Shown here piece after piece: positions 24,483-31,856 of a stretch of DNA of 64,000 nucleotides. Origin of the DNA: Streptomyces sp. NBC_01471. GTDB lineage: Bacteria; Actinomycetota; Actinomycetes; Streptomycetales; Streptomycetaceae. Both the position numbers and the translations under genes were made by a program. Below the pieces are notes generated by a model. The model ran no database searches and had not been told where the DNA came from. It saw only the letters and a program-made list of their open reading frames with translations. The stretch spans positions 5,582,501-5,646,500 of the forward strand of contig NZ_CP109450.1 of assembly GCF_041438865.1 (NCBI RefSeq). Direction: 5' to 3'. Numbering within the stretch: position 1 is the first letter of the stretch; each line of letters opens with the position of its first letter.

Positions 24483-25651
24483 GCGGTTCTTCCGTTCCCC
24501 GCCTTCCAGCCGATGGGGGCTCGGCCGTGCTGACGGTGGTGGTGCGGCTTGGCTCGGTCGTGGCACTGGTAGCCGAAGCCGTGCTGGAGGTAGTAGCGCG
24601 GCGGCTCATCCAGTCCCTCCACGACGATGGCACGGCCGTTGACCTCGATTTCGCCCGTCGCGCCGAGAGCACGGGCTTCTTGCGTGACGGCCGTGAGTTC
24701 CGGCTTGACCCACGCTGCGTGACACCGCGCGATCTGGTCCTCGGGGCAGATGTCGCACAGTTCGCGCACCCCGTAGTGGCCGTTGTAGTCGGCCTCACCG
24801 TGCGCGTAGGCGACACCGCAGCTCGTCTTGCGGAACAGGGCTCCCCAGGAGCCCTGTTGGAAAGCGGCGAGTATCCGCTCCTCGGCCGCCTCGGGCATGA
24901 TCTTCCGCCGGGCCGTCTCGTCATACGGCATCGGCAGACCGTGAGCCTCGTAGTACGAGGCGATCTCCTCGCGGAAGAACAGTCCGGTGAACACGGTGGC
25001 GTGCGCGTGCTGCGACAGCTCGCGGGCCCGCTCGATATCGGCGTCGGAGTCGTTGAGTCCGGGCACGATCGGCCGCCAGTACAGAACCGTCCGGTATCTC
25101 TCGGCGTGCTCGTACAGGGTGCGCAGGCTCTGCGCGGCGATGTTGGAATCCACGGGCTCGATGGCGGGGTTCGCGATGTTGGAGTGCGTGACCAGCACGG
25201 TCAGGCGCAGGTGCTTGAAGGAGTTGAGGACCGCGCAGTCCTCGGGACTCACCCTCCAGCGGGTGATGATCAGGACGTGGTTCGTCAGGCCCTGCTCGTC
25301 CAGGCATCGCAGTACGTTGACCACGTGCGGCTTGACGATGGGCAGCATGGGGTCGGTGGCCCGGTTCAGCAGCTGGATGGGCGTCTTGTGCGCCCGGAAG
25401 TACGGGTGGCCGAACAGTCGGGTGACGGCCTCCTCGTCGCTCATCAGACGGCGTGGGACCTTCATCTCGAAGTTGTCGAAGAGGTGGCGGACGCAGTACC
25501 CGCACTCCAGCGGGCAGCCCACGATCCAGTTCAGCGACAGTCCCGATTTGCGGTACTCGATCACGTCGGCCAGCTCCGGCTTCAGAGCGCCGATCTTGTC
25601 GGCCGACAGAATCGGCAGAGCGCGGCGCGGAGCGGCTGTGGGCACGTTCAT
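24479..25651 (-). CDS. Radical SAM enzyme with C-terminal extra cysteines
   Basis: A 390-aa protein; ATG 25651 overlaps the upstream stop (ATGA). The radical SAM cluster is C46, C50, C53 in GCPLECGYC (CxxxCxxC). The barrel continues through PIQLLNRATDPMLP, HVLIITRWRVSPED and LVTHSNIANPAIEPVDS. A C-terminal cysteine set (CGVAYAHGEADYNGHY then CDICPEDQIARC) could hold a second iron-sulfur cluster. The outline is reminiscent of spore-photoproduct-lyase-like radical SAM proteins, not of viperin. It probably catalyses a radical step on a nucleotide or nucleic acid; the substrate is inferred from operon context only. Confidence 0.85.
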   Translation of the reverse strand: MNVPTAAPRRALPILSADKIGALKPELADVIEYRKSGLSLNWIVGCPLECGYCVRHLFDNFEMKVPRRLMSDEEAVTRLFGHPYFRAHKTPIQLLNRATDPMLPIVKPHVVNVLRCLDEQGLTNHVLIITRWRVSPEDCAVLNSFKHLRLTVLVTHSNIANPAIEPVDSNIAAQSLRTLYEHAERYRTVLYWRPIVPGLNDSDADIERARELSQHAHATVFTGLFFREEIASYYEAHGLPMPYDETARRKIMPEAAEERILAAFQQGSWGALFRKTSCGVAYAHGEADYNGHYGVRELCDICPEDQIARCHAAWVKPELTAVTQEARALGATGEIEVNGRAIVVEGLDEPPRYYLQHGFGYQCHDRAKPHHHRQHGRAPIGWKAGNGRTA

Positions 25652-26712
25652 GGGGTCCTCCGGACGCAGGGAAAGGGATCAGACATCTGCGGATCGGCCT
25701 GCAACGGGCCCTGGGGCACGAGGAGTTCGTGGCGGGCGGCGCCGAACCAGGTACCGAAGTCCCGCCGCGCTGCACCGGGGCCGTCCGAGGTGTGCACCAG
25801 GTTCCGGACGAGGCGCATCTCCGCGAGCGCGGCGTCGAGGCTGTCGTCACCGAGATCACCGCGGATCGTGCCGGCGGCGGCGTGCGTCGGGTCGAAATGC
25901 CCGAGGAGCTGCCTCAGCCGCTCATGGAAGCCCAACTCGCCGTGGGCCAGGGCGACGACGACGGTCTTGTTCGCGTACATCGCGTCCAGGCAGGCGGGGA
26001 TGTCACGGTCGGGGAACCAGTCGGCGTCTACGAGCAGGTCCCAGTAGTGGACGTGGGCCTGCCACGATTCCACCGTGATGTCGCGCCGGCCCGTGACGGC
26101 GATCCCGGCGGCCTCGATCCGCTCCAGGACCGCGTCCACCATGTTCCGCTCGACGGCGTCCGGCTTGCACAGGATGACCGAGCAGCGCGCGAAGTCGGGC
26201 AGCGTGCGGCCGGCCCTGAACCAGGCGCCGAACTCCCTTCGGGCGGCGGCCGGGTCGTCGCTGGTGTGTACGAGGTTCCGCACGAGGCGCTGCTCAGCGA
26301 GCGCGCGGGTCATGCTGTCGTCGCCAAGATCCCGGCGGATTGTCCCGGGGACTGCATGGGCGGGATCGGTGCGGCCGATCAGCTGTCGCAGGCGCGCGTG
26401 CACGCCAGGTTCACCATGTGCGAGAGCGACGACAACGGGCTGGCCCGCATACGCGGCGTCAATCCGCTCGGGCAGCAGCGGGCGGGAAGCCCTGCTGGTG
26501 TCGGTGAGGAGATCCCGATAGACGACGTGTGCCTGCCACGCCTGAGCGGTGACATCGCGGCGGCCGGTGACGACAACTCCCGTCGCAGCGATCCGCTCCA
26601 GCACCGTGTCCACCAGGCCCCGCGCCACGGCGTCCGGCTTGCACAAGATCACCGCCCACCGGTCGAAGTCGATCCCCTCCACGACGGTGCCGCTCGGCGG
26701 CTTCCGGCTCAC
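25648..26712 (-). CDS. Tandem double-domain nucleoside diphosphate kinase-like protein
   Basis: GTG 26712 overlaps the thymidylate-synthase-like stop. The 354-aa product contains two head-to-tail NDK-like domains. Each begins with CKPDAV (residues 24-29 and 182-187) and ends with the catalytic-His motif RNLVHTSD (H149 and H307) followed by AARREF or AARRDF and a WF pair. The copies are clearly homologous to each other. NDKs move the gamma phosphate from ATP to NDPs. Fused double NDKs are unusual in bacteria. The usual NDK Kpn loop is longer here (PGTIRRDLGDDS, AGTIRGDLGDDS), which could reflect altered specificity. Confidence 0.84.
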   Translation of the reverse strand: MSRKPPSGTVVEGIDFDRWAVILCKPDAVARGLVDTVLERIAATGVVVTGRRDVTAQAWQAHVVYRDLLTDTSRASRPLLPERIDAAYAGQPVVVALAHGEPGVHARLRQLIGRTDPAHAVPGTIRRDLGDDSMTRALAEQRLVRNLVHTSDDPAAARREFGAWFRAGRTLPDFARCSVILCKPDAVERNMVDAVLERIEAAGIAVTGRRDITVESWQAHVHYWDLLVDADWFPDRDIPACLDAMYANKTVVVALAHGELGFHERLRQLLGHFDPTHAAAGTIRGDLGDDSLDAALAEMRLVRNLVHTSDGPGAARRDFGTWFGAARHELLVPQGPLQADPQMSDPFPCVRRTP

Positions 26713-27728
26713 AGCTCGCCCCCGGGGGTCGCGCAGGCCACCCATTTGTGACCGACGAGCCAGCGCAGACCCGGGTGCAGCGCATCGATCACATCGCTGC
26801 TGACCGTGTCACTGGGGTCGTGCACGAGCTGCCGGTAGATCTCGAACAGCAGGATGGCCTGCTGCCAGTACGCATCCACGTCGAGGCCCACGACGTCGTC
26901 CGCGCTGTACTGCACCTTGTTCGTCCGCAGCAGCTCCTCATGTCCCAGGACCCGCGTGATGGTCGCCGCAGTGGTCTCCTGCGACATCGCCGGGAACGGG
27001 AAGTGCTGCGGGCTGCGCCGTACATCGGCTTCGGCCAGCACCTTCCTGACCCGGTCCGTGTTGCGGTCGTTGACGTGCGCCGATCCGATGAAGTGCGTAT
27101 ACGTCCCCAGCTCCAGACCGAGCTGCACAGCCGCGTACTCCTGAATCATGGTGAAGCTGAAGACGTCGCTGAGCAGACCGCAGTCCAGGTCGTTCGCGCG
27201 CATCTGGCACACCATGTGCAACCGTCCTCCACGCACGAGGAGGTGTAACCCGGCCAGGCACGCCATGTCGACGTTGTCGCTCACGGCCAGCTCGGCTGCG
27301 GAGAAGACCGGGACGTAACCGCGCTTGCTGTCGACCTCCGTGCGAAGCAGCTCCAGGACCCGGTCGAACGGTGCGACGGTGTCACCGTCCGCTGGGTCGA
27401 AGAGGGTGTAGCCGTAGGCGGATCCGCCGAGGCTGATTCCGTCGGCGGAGCTGGAGCGCATCGATGGCGCGTAGTAGCCGATCATTTCCAGGTCTCGGCG
27501 GCCGGCCAGGTACCAGAGAGCTTCGGCGAACTGGAAGATCGGGTTGGCCTTGCGCGTCGCCAGGTAGGGGAGCCTCTGGCGAGGGTCGGGCAGCCGGAAG
27601 CCGACGCCGATCACTTCGTGGGCTTCGTTTCCACGGGCGGCGATGTGGTGCTCGGAGTTGTTCGATACCAGTTGCAGCAGCGCCAGGTATGCGCCTTCAA
27701 CGCTGCGGTAGGTCGGGGCAGTGAGCAT
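26709..27728 (-). CDS. Thymidylate synthase family enzyme (nucleotide C5 methylase/hydroxymethylase-like)
   Basis: A 339-aa protein from ATG 27728 behind GGAGGAG. Features of the ThyA fold: NPIFQFAEALWYLAG near residue 62, the probable nucleophile C157 in DNVDMACLAGLHLLVRGG, HMVCQMRANDLDCGLLSDVF (N179-D180 in place of the usual R-S-x-D), and YTHFIGSAHVNDRN (H218) near the ribose site. Family members transfer a one-carbon unit from folate to C5 of dUMP, dCMP or CMP. Sequence features point away from a housekeeping ThyA and toward a modified-nucleotide enzyme, such as the CMP or dCMP hydroxymethylases of nucleoside antibiotics or phages. First gene of the tightly coupled operon. Confidence 0.82.
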   Translation of the reverse strand: MLTAPTYRSVEGAYLALLQLVSNNSEHHIAARGNEAHEVIGVGFRLPDPRQRLPYLATRKANPIFQFAEALWYLAGRRDLEMIGYYAPSMRSSSADGISLGGSAYGYTLFDPADGDTVAPFDRVLELLRTEVDSKRGYVPVFSAAELAVSDNVDMACLAGLHLLVRGGRLHMVCQMRANDLDCGLLSDVFSFTMIQEYAAVQLGLELGTYTHFIGSAHVNDRNTDRVRKVLAEADVRRSPQHFPFPAMSQETTAATITRVLGHEELLRTNKVQYSADDVVGLDVDAYWQQAILLFEIYRQLVHDPSDTVSSDVIDALHPGLRWLVGHKWVACATPGGEL

Positions 27729-27905
27729 GGCTCCTCCAAGGTCGGTGCACGGCCGCGGGCGCGGCTGGTGGGCATGCGCTGTGCTGCGGGCTGAGCGGTA
27801 GCGCGGGCGGGAGGCCGGGCTTCCCCGCCCGCCATTCGTCCGGCATCGGGCCTTGTTCCAGGTCCTGCACCGGGCCGTGTACTTGCCCGGCGGAACTGTG
27901 CGGGT
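27729..27905 (-). promoter_or_regulatory. Leader of nucleotide operon, duplicated element copy 1
   Basis: A leftward leader of about 180 bp. A core reading GGCAAGTACACGGCCCGG, then TGCAGGACCTGGAACAAGGC on the minus strand (about 27858-27898) and GCGCTACCGCTCAG closer to the gene also appear before the DUF5999 operon at 28925-29060. A GC hairpin (GGCGGGCGGGGAAGCC...GGCCTCCCGCCCG) lies between the two conserved blocks. No standard promoter boxes stand out. Confidence 0.6.
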
Positions 27906-28409
27906 CTAGGTCACGGTCGTGTAGATGGGGAGGCCGCGTTTCAACTCGGCCAGGGTCCCGGTCGCTCGGGCATGGAGTGCGGCGCGGACACGCAGGGCCT
28001 GATAGCCGGCGCAGTGCAGGTCGAGATGGGCGGGTGCGATCCACCGGTATTGGTCCAGCTCCGGTGGTTCGCCAGGCGGCAGGGCGATCGGAATGTCGCC
28101 CGGCGCCGTGCCGCAGTCGTAGACGAAGTTCAGCCCGGCGGCACGATGTGGACGTGGCGGCATCCAGTCCTTGACCAGGAGGCGCTGCGGGGTGACCAGC
28201 AAGCCGGTCTCCTCACGGACCTCCCGAATCGCCGCTTCCCAGTCCGGCTCGCCTTCGCCTGCTCCACCCCCAGGAAGCTGGAAGAAGCCCTTCGGATTGT
28301 CGTAGGTGGGACGGACCATCAGGATCCGTCCCACAGGGTCCTGGATGAGTCCGAGGCCGCCGATGCGGATAGGCGGCGGGGCAAGGGGGCTCGTGTCAGA
28401 GTGAGCCAT
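27906..28409 (-). CDS. Nudix hydrolase
   Basis: A 167-aa protein from ATG 28409 with a GGGGGAG ribosome-binding site that lies inside the upstream gene. A full Nudix box is visible: GGGAGEGEPDWEAAIREVREETGLLV. It follows IRIGGLGLIQDPVGRILMVRP. The enzyme hydrolyses a nucleoside diphosphate linked to another moiety. The stop is 177 bp before the thymidylate-synthase-like gene, so it probably ends the DUF5999 transcript. Confidence 0.88.
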   Translation of the reverse strand: MAHSDTSPLAPPPIRIGGLGLIQDPVGRILMVRPTYDNPKGFFQLPGGGAGEGEPDWEAAIREVREETGLLVTPQRLLVKDWMPPRPHRAAGLNFVYDCGTAPGDIPIALPPGEPPELDQYRWIAPAHLDLHCAGYQALRVRAALHARATGTLAELKRGLPIYTTVT

Positions 28410-28668
28410 GGACTCCCCCTCTCGCAGGCGCGCCGGCATCACTGTCCAGGAGCATGTCTAAGAGCGTGTGCGGCTCATAGCACTTGCGCGGAGGCCGTTT
28501 GGAGCGAAGGTGGCGAAGGTTCTCGAAGCAAGACATGGGCGGGTGGCTCTCTTGGTTGGTCGATAGCGATGGGCCGCCCTCAGCAGCCGGTGAGGGCGTC
28601 AGTACCGCGACGGGGACATGGAGACCTCCCTGATAGAACTGCTCAGGCTTCGCCGTGGCTGTGGTCAT
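28396..28668 (-). CDS. Small protein of unknown function, 90 aa
   Basis: ATG 28668 overlaps the DUF5999 stop by 4 bp (ATGA), and its own stop overlaps the Nudix start, so it is translationally embedded between them. Sequence: MTTATAKPEQFYQGGLHVPV, then MSCFENLRHLRSKRPPRKCYEP and HTLLDMLLDSDAGAPARGG. No recognised domain; the basic middle and two Cys are notable. A shorter product from the internal ATG (MSCFENL) is possible. Confidence 0.55.
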   Translation of the reverse strand: MTTATAKPEQFYQGGLHVPVAVLTPSPAAEGGPSLSTNQESHPPMSCFENLRHLRSKRPPRKCYEPHTLLDMLLDSDAGAPARGGVHGSL

Positions 28669-28862
28669 GCCGGTGCTCCCGCGAGCACGGGCCGGTGCGG
28701 CGCGATGATCTGGCCGTCGGCCAGGAGGCATCCCGTGTCATCGAAAACGATCACGCCATTGCAGAGCAGCGCCCAGCCCAAGACGCTGTCCCGGCCAAGT
28801 ACCTCGGCTTGTTCCCGGTCGGGCGCCATCGCCGCGGGGCAGGGGGATTTGTGCCGACACAT
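28665..28862 (-). CDS. DUF5999 family protein, 65 aa
   Basis: Reads MCRHKSPCPAAMAPDREQAE, then GWALLCNGVIVFDDTGCLLADG and IIAPHRPV. The N-terminal MCxHxxPCP with later LLCNG...DTG...PDG/ADG...PHRP is the DUF5999 signature found widely in Streptomyces (remembered pattern). Conserved Cys/His at the N terminus may bind metal. It opens a short operon with a small protein and a Nudix hydrolase. Confidence 0.75.
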   Translation of the reverse strand: MCRHKSPCPAAMAPDREQAEVLGRDSVLGWALLCNGVIVFDDTGCLLADGQIIAPHRPVLAGAPA

Positions 28863-29184
28863 TTTGCTCGTCCTCTCTTCTCATGTCGTTTCGGAAAGGG
28901 CGGCCCTCGGCGGATACACAGAGCCGTGGGGGCCTGAGCGGCAGCGCGTGTGGGGGAGATTCCAGGGGTGGGAGGGGCCTCCCCCCACGGCTCTTCCGCT
29001 GCGGAGCCCTGTTGCAGGCCCTGCACCGGGTCGTGTACTCGCCCGCCGGACCGGACTCACGCACCGGACGGCGGACGAGCGGGGCCGGCCACTGACTCCG
29101 CCGCACGGAGAGCGCAGCCGGGGCGCGAAGCGCCTCCTCCTCCCACGCCGCTCAAGCTGGAAGGAGACCCCAGTCTGAGGTGGG
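28863..29184 (-). promoter_or_regulatory. Leader of DUF5999 operon, duplicated element copy 2
   Basis: Positions about 28925-29060 repeat the leader before the thymidylate-synthase-like gene: minus-strand GGCGAGTACACGACCCGG, TGCAGGGCCTGCAACAGGGC, and GCGCTGCCGCTCAG nearer the start. The block between them differs in sequence but again forms a GC hairpin (GGGGGGAGGCCCCTCCC). The rest of the spacer shows no gene. Confidence 0.6.
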
Positions 29185-29631
29185 TCAGTCGGCGGCCACG
29201 GCCATGTCCAATGCGTCGTCGTACGCGTCAGCAAGCACTTCGAAGACCTGTCGGCCGATCCGGTCGGCTGCCTCCGCCTCGCGCGTACTGCCGTACTGAT
29301 TCCAGTACTGACGGCCGACTTCGTTGTCCATCAGCCGCTGTGCCTGAATGCGCAGCGCCCGCTTGGTGATCAGCCCCACGCGGTACCGCACGGACAGCAT
29401 GCTGATCATCCGGTTGACCACGATGGCGCGCAGATGCTCCTCATCCGACAGCCCTCCTCCGGGCGGTGTCCAGACAGCTCGCAGCTCGGGGTTCGTGACC
29501 ACTCCCGTGAGCCACACCTGATGGATCTCAGCAGCGTGCAGGGCGAGGCGCTGCCGGTGCTGCCTCTCGGACAGCACGAGGCCAGCAGCTGCGACTCCCG
29601 CAGCGGCGAGTACGGCGTGCGATGTCTTCAT
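29185..29631 (-). CDS. DUF6082-like protein, 148 aa
   Basis: ATG 29631 overlaps the upstream stop (ATGA). An N-terminal hydrophobic stretch (HAVLAAAGVAAAGLVLS) suggests a membrane anchor. The body HAAEIHQVWLTGVVTNPELRAVW, RAIVVNRMISMLSVRYRVGLI, DNEVGRQYWNQYG and TREAEAADRIGRQVFEVL fits the DUF6082 pattern remembered from Streptomyces. It is the last gene of the ATP-grasp peptide operon. Role unknown. Confidence 0.65.
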   Translation of the reverse strand: MKTSHAVLAAAGVAAAGLVLSERQHRQRLALHAAEIHQVWLTGVVTNPELRAVWTPPGGGLSDEEHLRAIVVNRMISMLSVRYRVGLITKRALRIQAQRLMDNEVGRQYWNQYGSTREAEAADRIGRQVFEVLADAYDDALDMAVAAD

Positions 29632-30041
29632 CCCGGGTTGCCTTCCGTAGTGGCGTCCTGCGAAGCGTGGAACGCGGTGCGCGCCTGCTCCTCGACCTGG
29701 GCGGTCGCGCGGACCAGGGCCCGATAGAGGCGGGCGAGGTTCTGGGCGCGGTGCGCGGCTGCCCGCCGGGTGACGTGCGGGGGCGGCATGTACAGGCGTC
29801 GGCTCGCCTCGCTGAGCGTGGCCTGAGCTCGCTGCCCGGCCGCGGAGTTGGCAGGGATGCTGAGGCACAGGGTGCACAGCGCGTCGGCTGCGATCCGTCC
29901 GAAGTCGGTCAGGTGCTCGACCATGCCCAAGGCGATCTCGGGCTCCGGCAGGCTCGGCCCATCCAGGTCCCAGCCGAGCACGGTGTCGACGAGCGGCAGG
30001 ACCTCTGCCCGGTCGACGACCTCAACGGTGGTGGTGTTCAC
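29628..30041 (-). CDS. Hypothetical protein in ATP-grasp peptide operon, 137 aa
   Basis: GTG 30041 overlaps the ATP-grasp stop (GTGA). Mostly helical: MVEHLTDFGRIAADALCTLCLSI, SEASRRLYMPPPHVTRRAAA, NLARLYRALVRATAQVEEQA. No catalytic motif recognised. Its coupling to the ligase on one side and the DUF6082-like gene on the other suggests an accessory role in peptide maturation, export or regulation. Confidence 0.6.
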   Translation of the reverse strand: MNTTTVEVVDRAEVLPLVDTVLGWDLDGPSLPEPEIALGMVEHLTDFGRIAADALCTLCLSIPANSAAGQRAQATLSEASRRLYMPPPHVTRRAAAHRAQNLARLYRALVRATAQVEEQARTAFHASQDATTEGNPG

Positions 30042-31030
30042 GCGGCCTCCCCAGACGAGGCGAGAAGCCCGGCGAGTTCCGCGGTGATCTTCAATTCGGG
30101 CAGCGCCCGCTCGATCCACCCGTACTGACCGGCCGGGTTGAGATCCACGAACCACCAGCAGCCCTCCGCATCGACCAGGAAATCAAGGGCCGCATAGTGA
30201 AGGCGGTAGTAGGTCAGCAAACGCGATACACCAGAACGCACCGCGCAGGGAACCGCGATCGGGGTGTAGGTCAGGGCCCCATAATCGGCGCGGTAATCAG
30301 ACTTCGCTGCTGCGGAATGGGCGTCGATCCGCGCCCCGAAAAGTCTGCCTCCGACCGAGGTCACTCGCACCTCAAAGGCCTTGGGCACCCTCCGCTGGAG
30401 CTGGTGAGCGCATCCCGCGATGCTCTCGTCAAGGTCCTCTGATTCCAGCGGGGTTGTGTAGAAGACAGCCATCGAATCCGCATACTGAATGGCGGGTCCG
30501 GAGATCGATTTGCACATCAACCCGTCCTGCTGGCGCGAGAACCGACGGGCACCATCCAGATGGTTACCGATCCAGGTGGGCGGGACCGCGAGGCCGTGGC
30601 GAGGCCCCTGCACCAGGACGTCGGCCTTCGACTGCGCGGCGTGCGTGGCCACGGGGTGGTTCACGTGCAGGCAATCCGGCAGAGCGGCCAGGACGCCGGC
30701 TACACCCGCGGTCGCCTCACGGCCGGCCCACTGGACCTCCTCCTCCGTCATTCCGTCGCCCTCAGCGAAGCGAGCAGGCTGCGGGTGCCACCACCACACC
30801 GTTCGGATCTCATGCAGTCGGACGTGGTGATCGCGCACGCTGAGCATGCCGGTCCAGTCGGACGGGCCGACAGCGCTCAGCCGGACGTCGTGCGGGAAGT
30901 CAGCCAGGTCCAGACGGACCACCGCGGTACCGAGGCGCTCGATCTCAGGGATGACGAGGTCTGCCGTGACGTCTTCCTGAGTGGTGACAATGACGCAGGT
31001 GGGACTGGGCCCCTCTGGTGATAAAGACAT
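30038..31030 (-). CDS. ATP-grasp RiPP maturase (TgmB/SAV_5884-like)
   Basis: A 330-aa ATP-grasp ligase from ATG 31030 with GGAGA upstream. The N-terminal VVRLDLADFPHDVRLSA and IRTVWWWHPQPARFAE are characteristic of ATP-grasp ribosomal peptide maturases of the MvdD/TgmB group. The C-terminal half has metal- and ATP-binding residues: YYRLHYAALDFLVDAEGCWWFVDLNPAGQYGWIE (catalytic D and N in FVDLNP). Such enzymes form ester or amide side-chain links in a precursor peptide. Two related precursor genes lie directly upstream. Confidence 0.86.
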   Translation of the reverse strand: MSLSPEGPSPTCVIVTTQEDVTADLVIPEIERLGTAVVRLDLADFPHDVRLSAVGPSDWTGMLSVRDHHVRLHEIRTVWWWHPQPARFAEGDGMTEEEVQWAGREATAGVAGVLAALPDCLHVNHPVATHAAQSKADVLVQGPRHGLAVPPTWIGNHLDGARRFSRQQDGLMCKSISGPAIQYADSMAVFYTTPLESEDLDESIAGCAHQLQRRVPKAFEVRVTSVGGRLFGARIDAHSAAAKSDYRADYGALTYTPIAVPCAVRSGVSRLLTYYRLHYAALDFLVDAEGCWWFVDLNPAGQYGWIERALPELKITAELAGLLASSGEAA

Positions 31031-31077
31031 GGAAGGTCTCCGTACATAGCAACGAGATCAAGAGAAACTGCTGGCCA

Positions 31078-31266
31078 TCACCACAGGCCACTGGACCCGT
31101 CGTCCTTCTCACCCGGAATCCGGTCGATGTGCGACATCGTGACCGGCCAGGGCTCTTCGGCCGTACGGGAAGTGATCTGCCGGGCCGGGTCGAATTCCGG
31201 ACCCGCCTCCCGGACGGAAAAGGGCTTCGGGGCGGTACACAGGGTCAGAGCGAGGGGCGGAGGCAC
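31078..31266 (-). CDS. ATP-grasp RiPP precursor peptide 2, 62 aa
   Basis: GTG 31266 has an AAGGAG ribosome-binding site 6 nt upstream, which decides the start over the longer frame. Parts in order: LALTLCTAPKPFSVREAG, EFDPARQITSR, PWPVTMSHIDRIPGEKD, ending SGLW. The LALTLC..PKP...FDP..Q leader-like segment and the Ser/Thr plus Asp/Glu-rich C-terminal core are shared with the next peptide. The core residues are suitable partners for ester or amide crosslinks. Confidence 0.8.
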   Translation of the reverse strand: MPPPLALTLCTAPKPFSVREAGPEFDPARQITSRTAEEPWPVTMSHIDRIPGEKDDGSSGLW

Positions 31267-31355
31267 AGAATCTCCTTGTTTCGAGCGACGGCCGGGTTTG
31301 TGAAATGGGCCAACGGAAAATGCGACACAGGAATGAGATGTGCGGGCGAAGTTGG

Positions 31356-31541
31356 CTACCACAAGCGACCGGAGATGTCCGTTTCGTTCGGGGACCCTCC
31401 CACGTCGGACATGGTGACGGGAAGGTCGTGCCCGGCCGGGCGGCGAGTCGTCTGGGAGGCGGGGTCAAAGGGCAGCGCGGAGTCTGAGATGGGGGTGGGC
31501 TTCGGGTCGGCACACAGGGTCAATGCGAAGGGCAAAAGCAC
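31356..31541 (-). CDS. ATP-grasp RiPP precursor peptide 1, 61 aa
   Basis: GTG 31541 with GGAG 7 nt upstream. Parts in order: FALTLCADPKPTPISDSAL, PFDPASQTTRRPA, LPVTMSDVGGSPNETD, ending SGRLW. About 25 of 61 positions match the second peptide, including LTLC, PKP, FDP, Q, PVTMS and the final LW. The paralogous pair just upstream of the ligase is the key evidence for a two-peptide graspetide-like system. Confidence 0.8.
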   Translation of the reverse strand: MLLPFALTLCADPKPTPISDSALPFDPASQTTRRPAGHDLPVTMSDVGGSPNETDISGRLW

Positions 31542-31573
31542 GGGTTCTCCGTCAGTCGTGAGTGGGTGTGGGT

Positions 31574-31621
31574 GGTTGCCTCTCCGCCGCGATGCGGGCG
31601 TTCAACGGCGGAGAGGCAACC
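31574..31621. terminator. Perfect 16-bp inverted repeat upstream of RiPP operon
   Basis: Bases 31574-31589 and 31606-31621 are exact inverted copies (GGTTGCCTCTCCGCCG type) with a 16-nt loop. It lies between the membrane-protein gene ending at 31635 and the first precursor start at 31541, all on the minus strand. It could end the upstream operon and/or attenuate the precursor transcript. Confidence 0.7.
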
Positions 31622-31634
31622 GGTCGATTGGGGC

Positions 31635-31856
31635 CTAGGGGATACGGCCGGGCAGTATGGCCAGAGAAAGCAGTGCAAGGCAGGCCAGAGGGAAAGCAGC
31701 GCACCCCAGCAAGTACGCCCGGGTGAAGCTCGGTTCGCGTTGCGACTTCGGCGGCGGGGCGCCGCTGAGAGCTCGGTGCCTCGCGAGGACGTGCCGCCCG
31801 AGGGCGAATAGGAATGCTGGCAGGACGCCGTACTCGAAGAGCGCCCGGCAGATCAT
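31635..31856 (-). CDS. Small membrane protein, 73 aa
   Basis: ATG 31856 overlaps the preceding stop (ATGA). Two hydrophobic segments are visible: YGVLPAFLFALG and AYLLGCAAFPLACLALLSLAILP. No recognised family. Last gene of a four-gene coupled operon headed by an anti-sigma-type ATPase; probably a membrane partner of those proteins. Confidence 0.6.
   Translation of the reverse strand: MICRALFEYGVLPAFLFALGRHVLARHRALSGAPPPKSQREPSFTRAYLLGCAAFPLACLALLSLAILPGRIP

Noticed and set aside
24479..25651. Viperin-like antiviral radical SAM enzyme
   Set aside because: The CxxxCxxC motif is present, but surrounding motifs and length do not resemble viperins; only the operon context suggested it.
26709..27728. 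Housekeeping thymidylate synthase
   Set aside because: The RSxD-type nucleotide-binding stretch is replaced by RANDLDCG, and the gene is embedded in an operon with NDK and radical SAM genes, so a specialised role is more likely.
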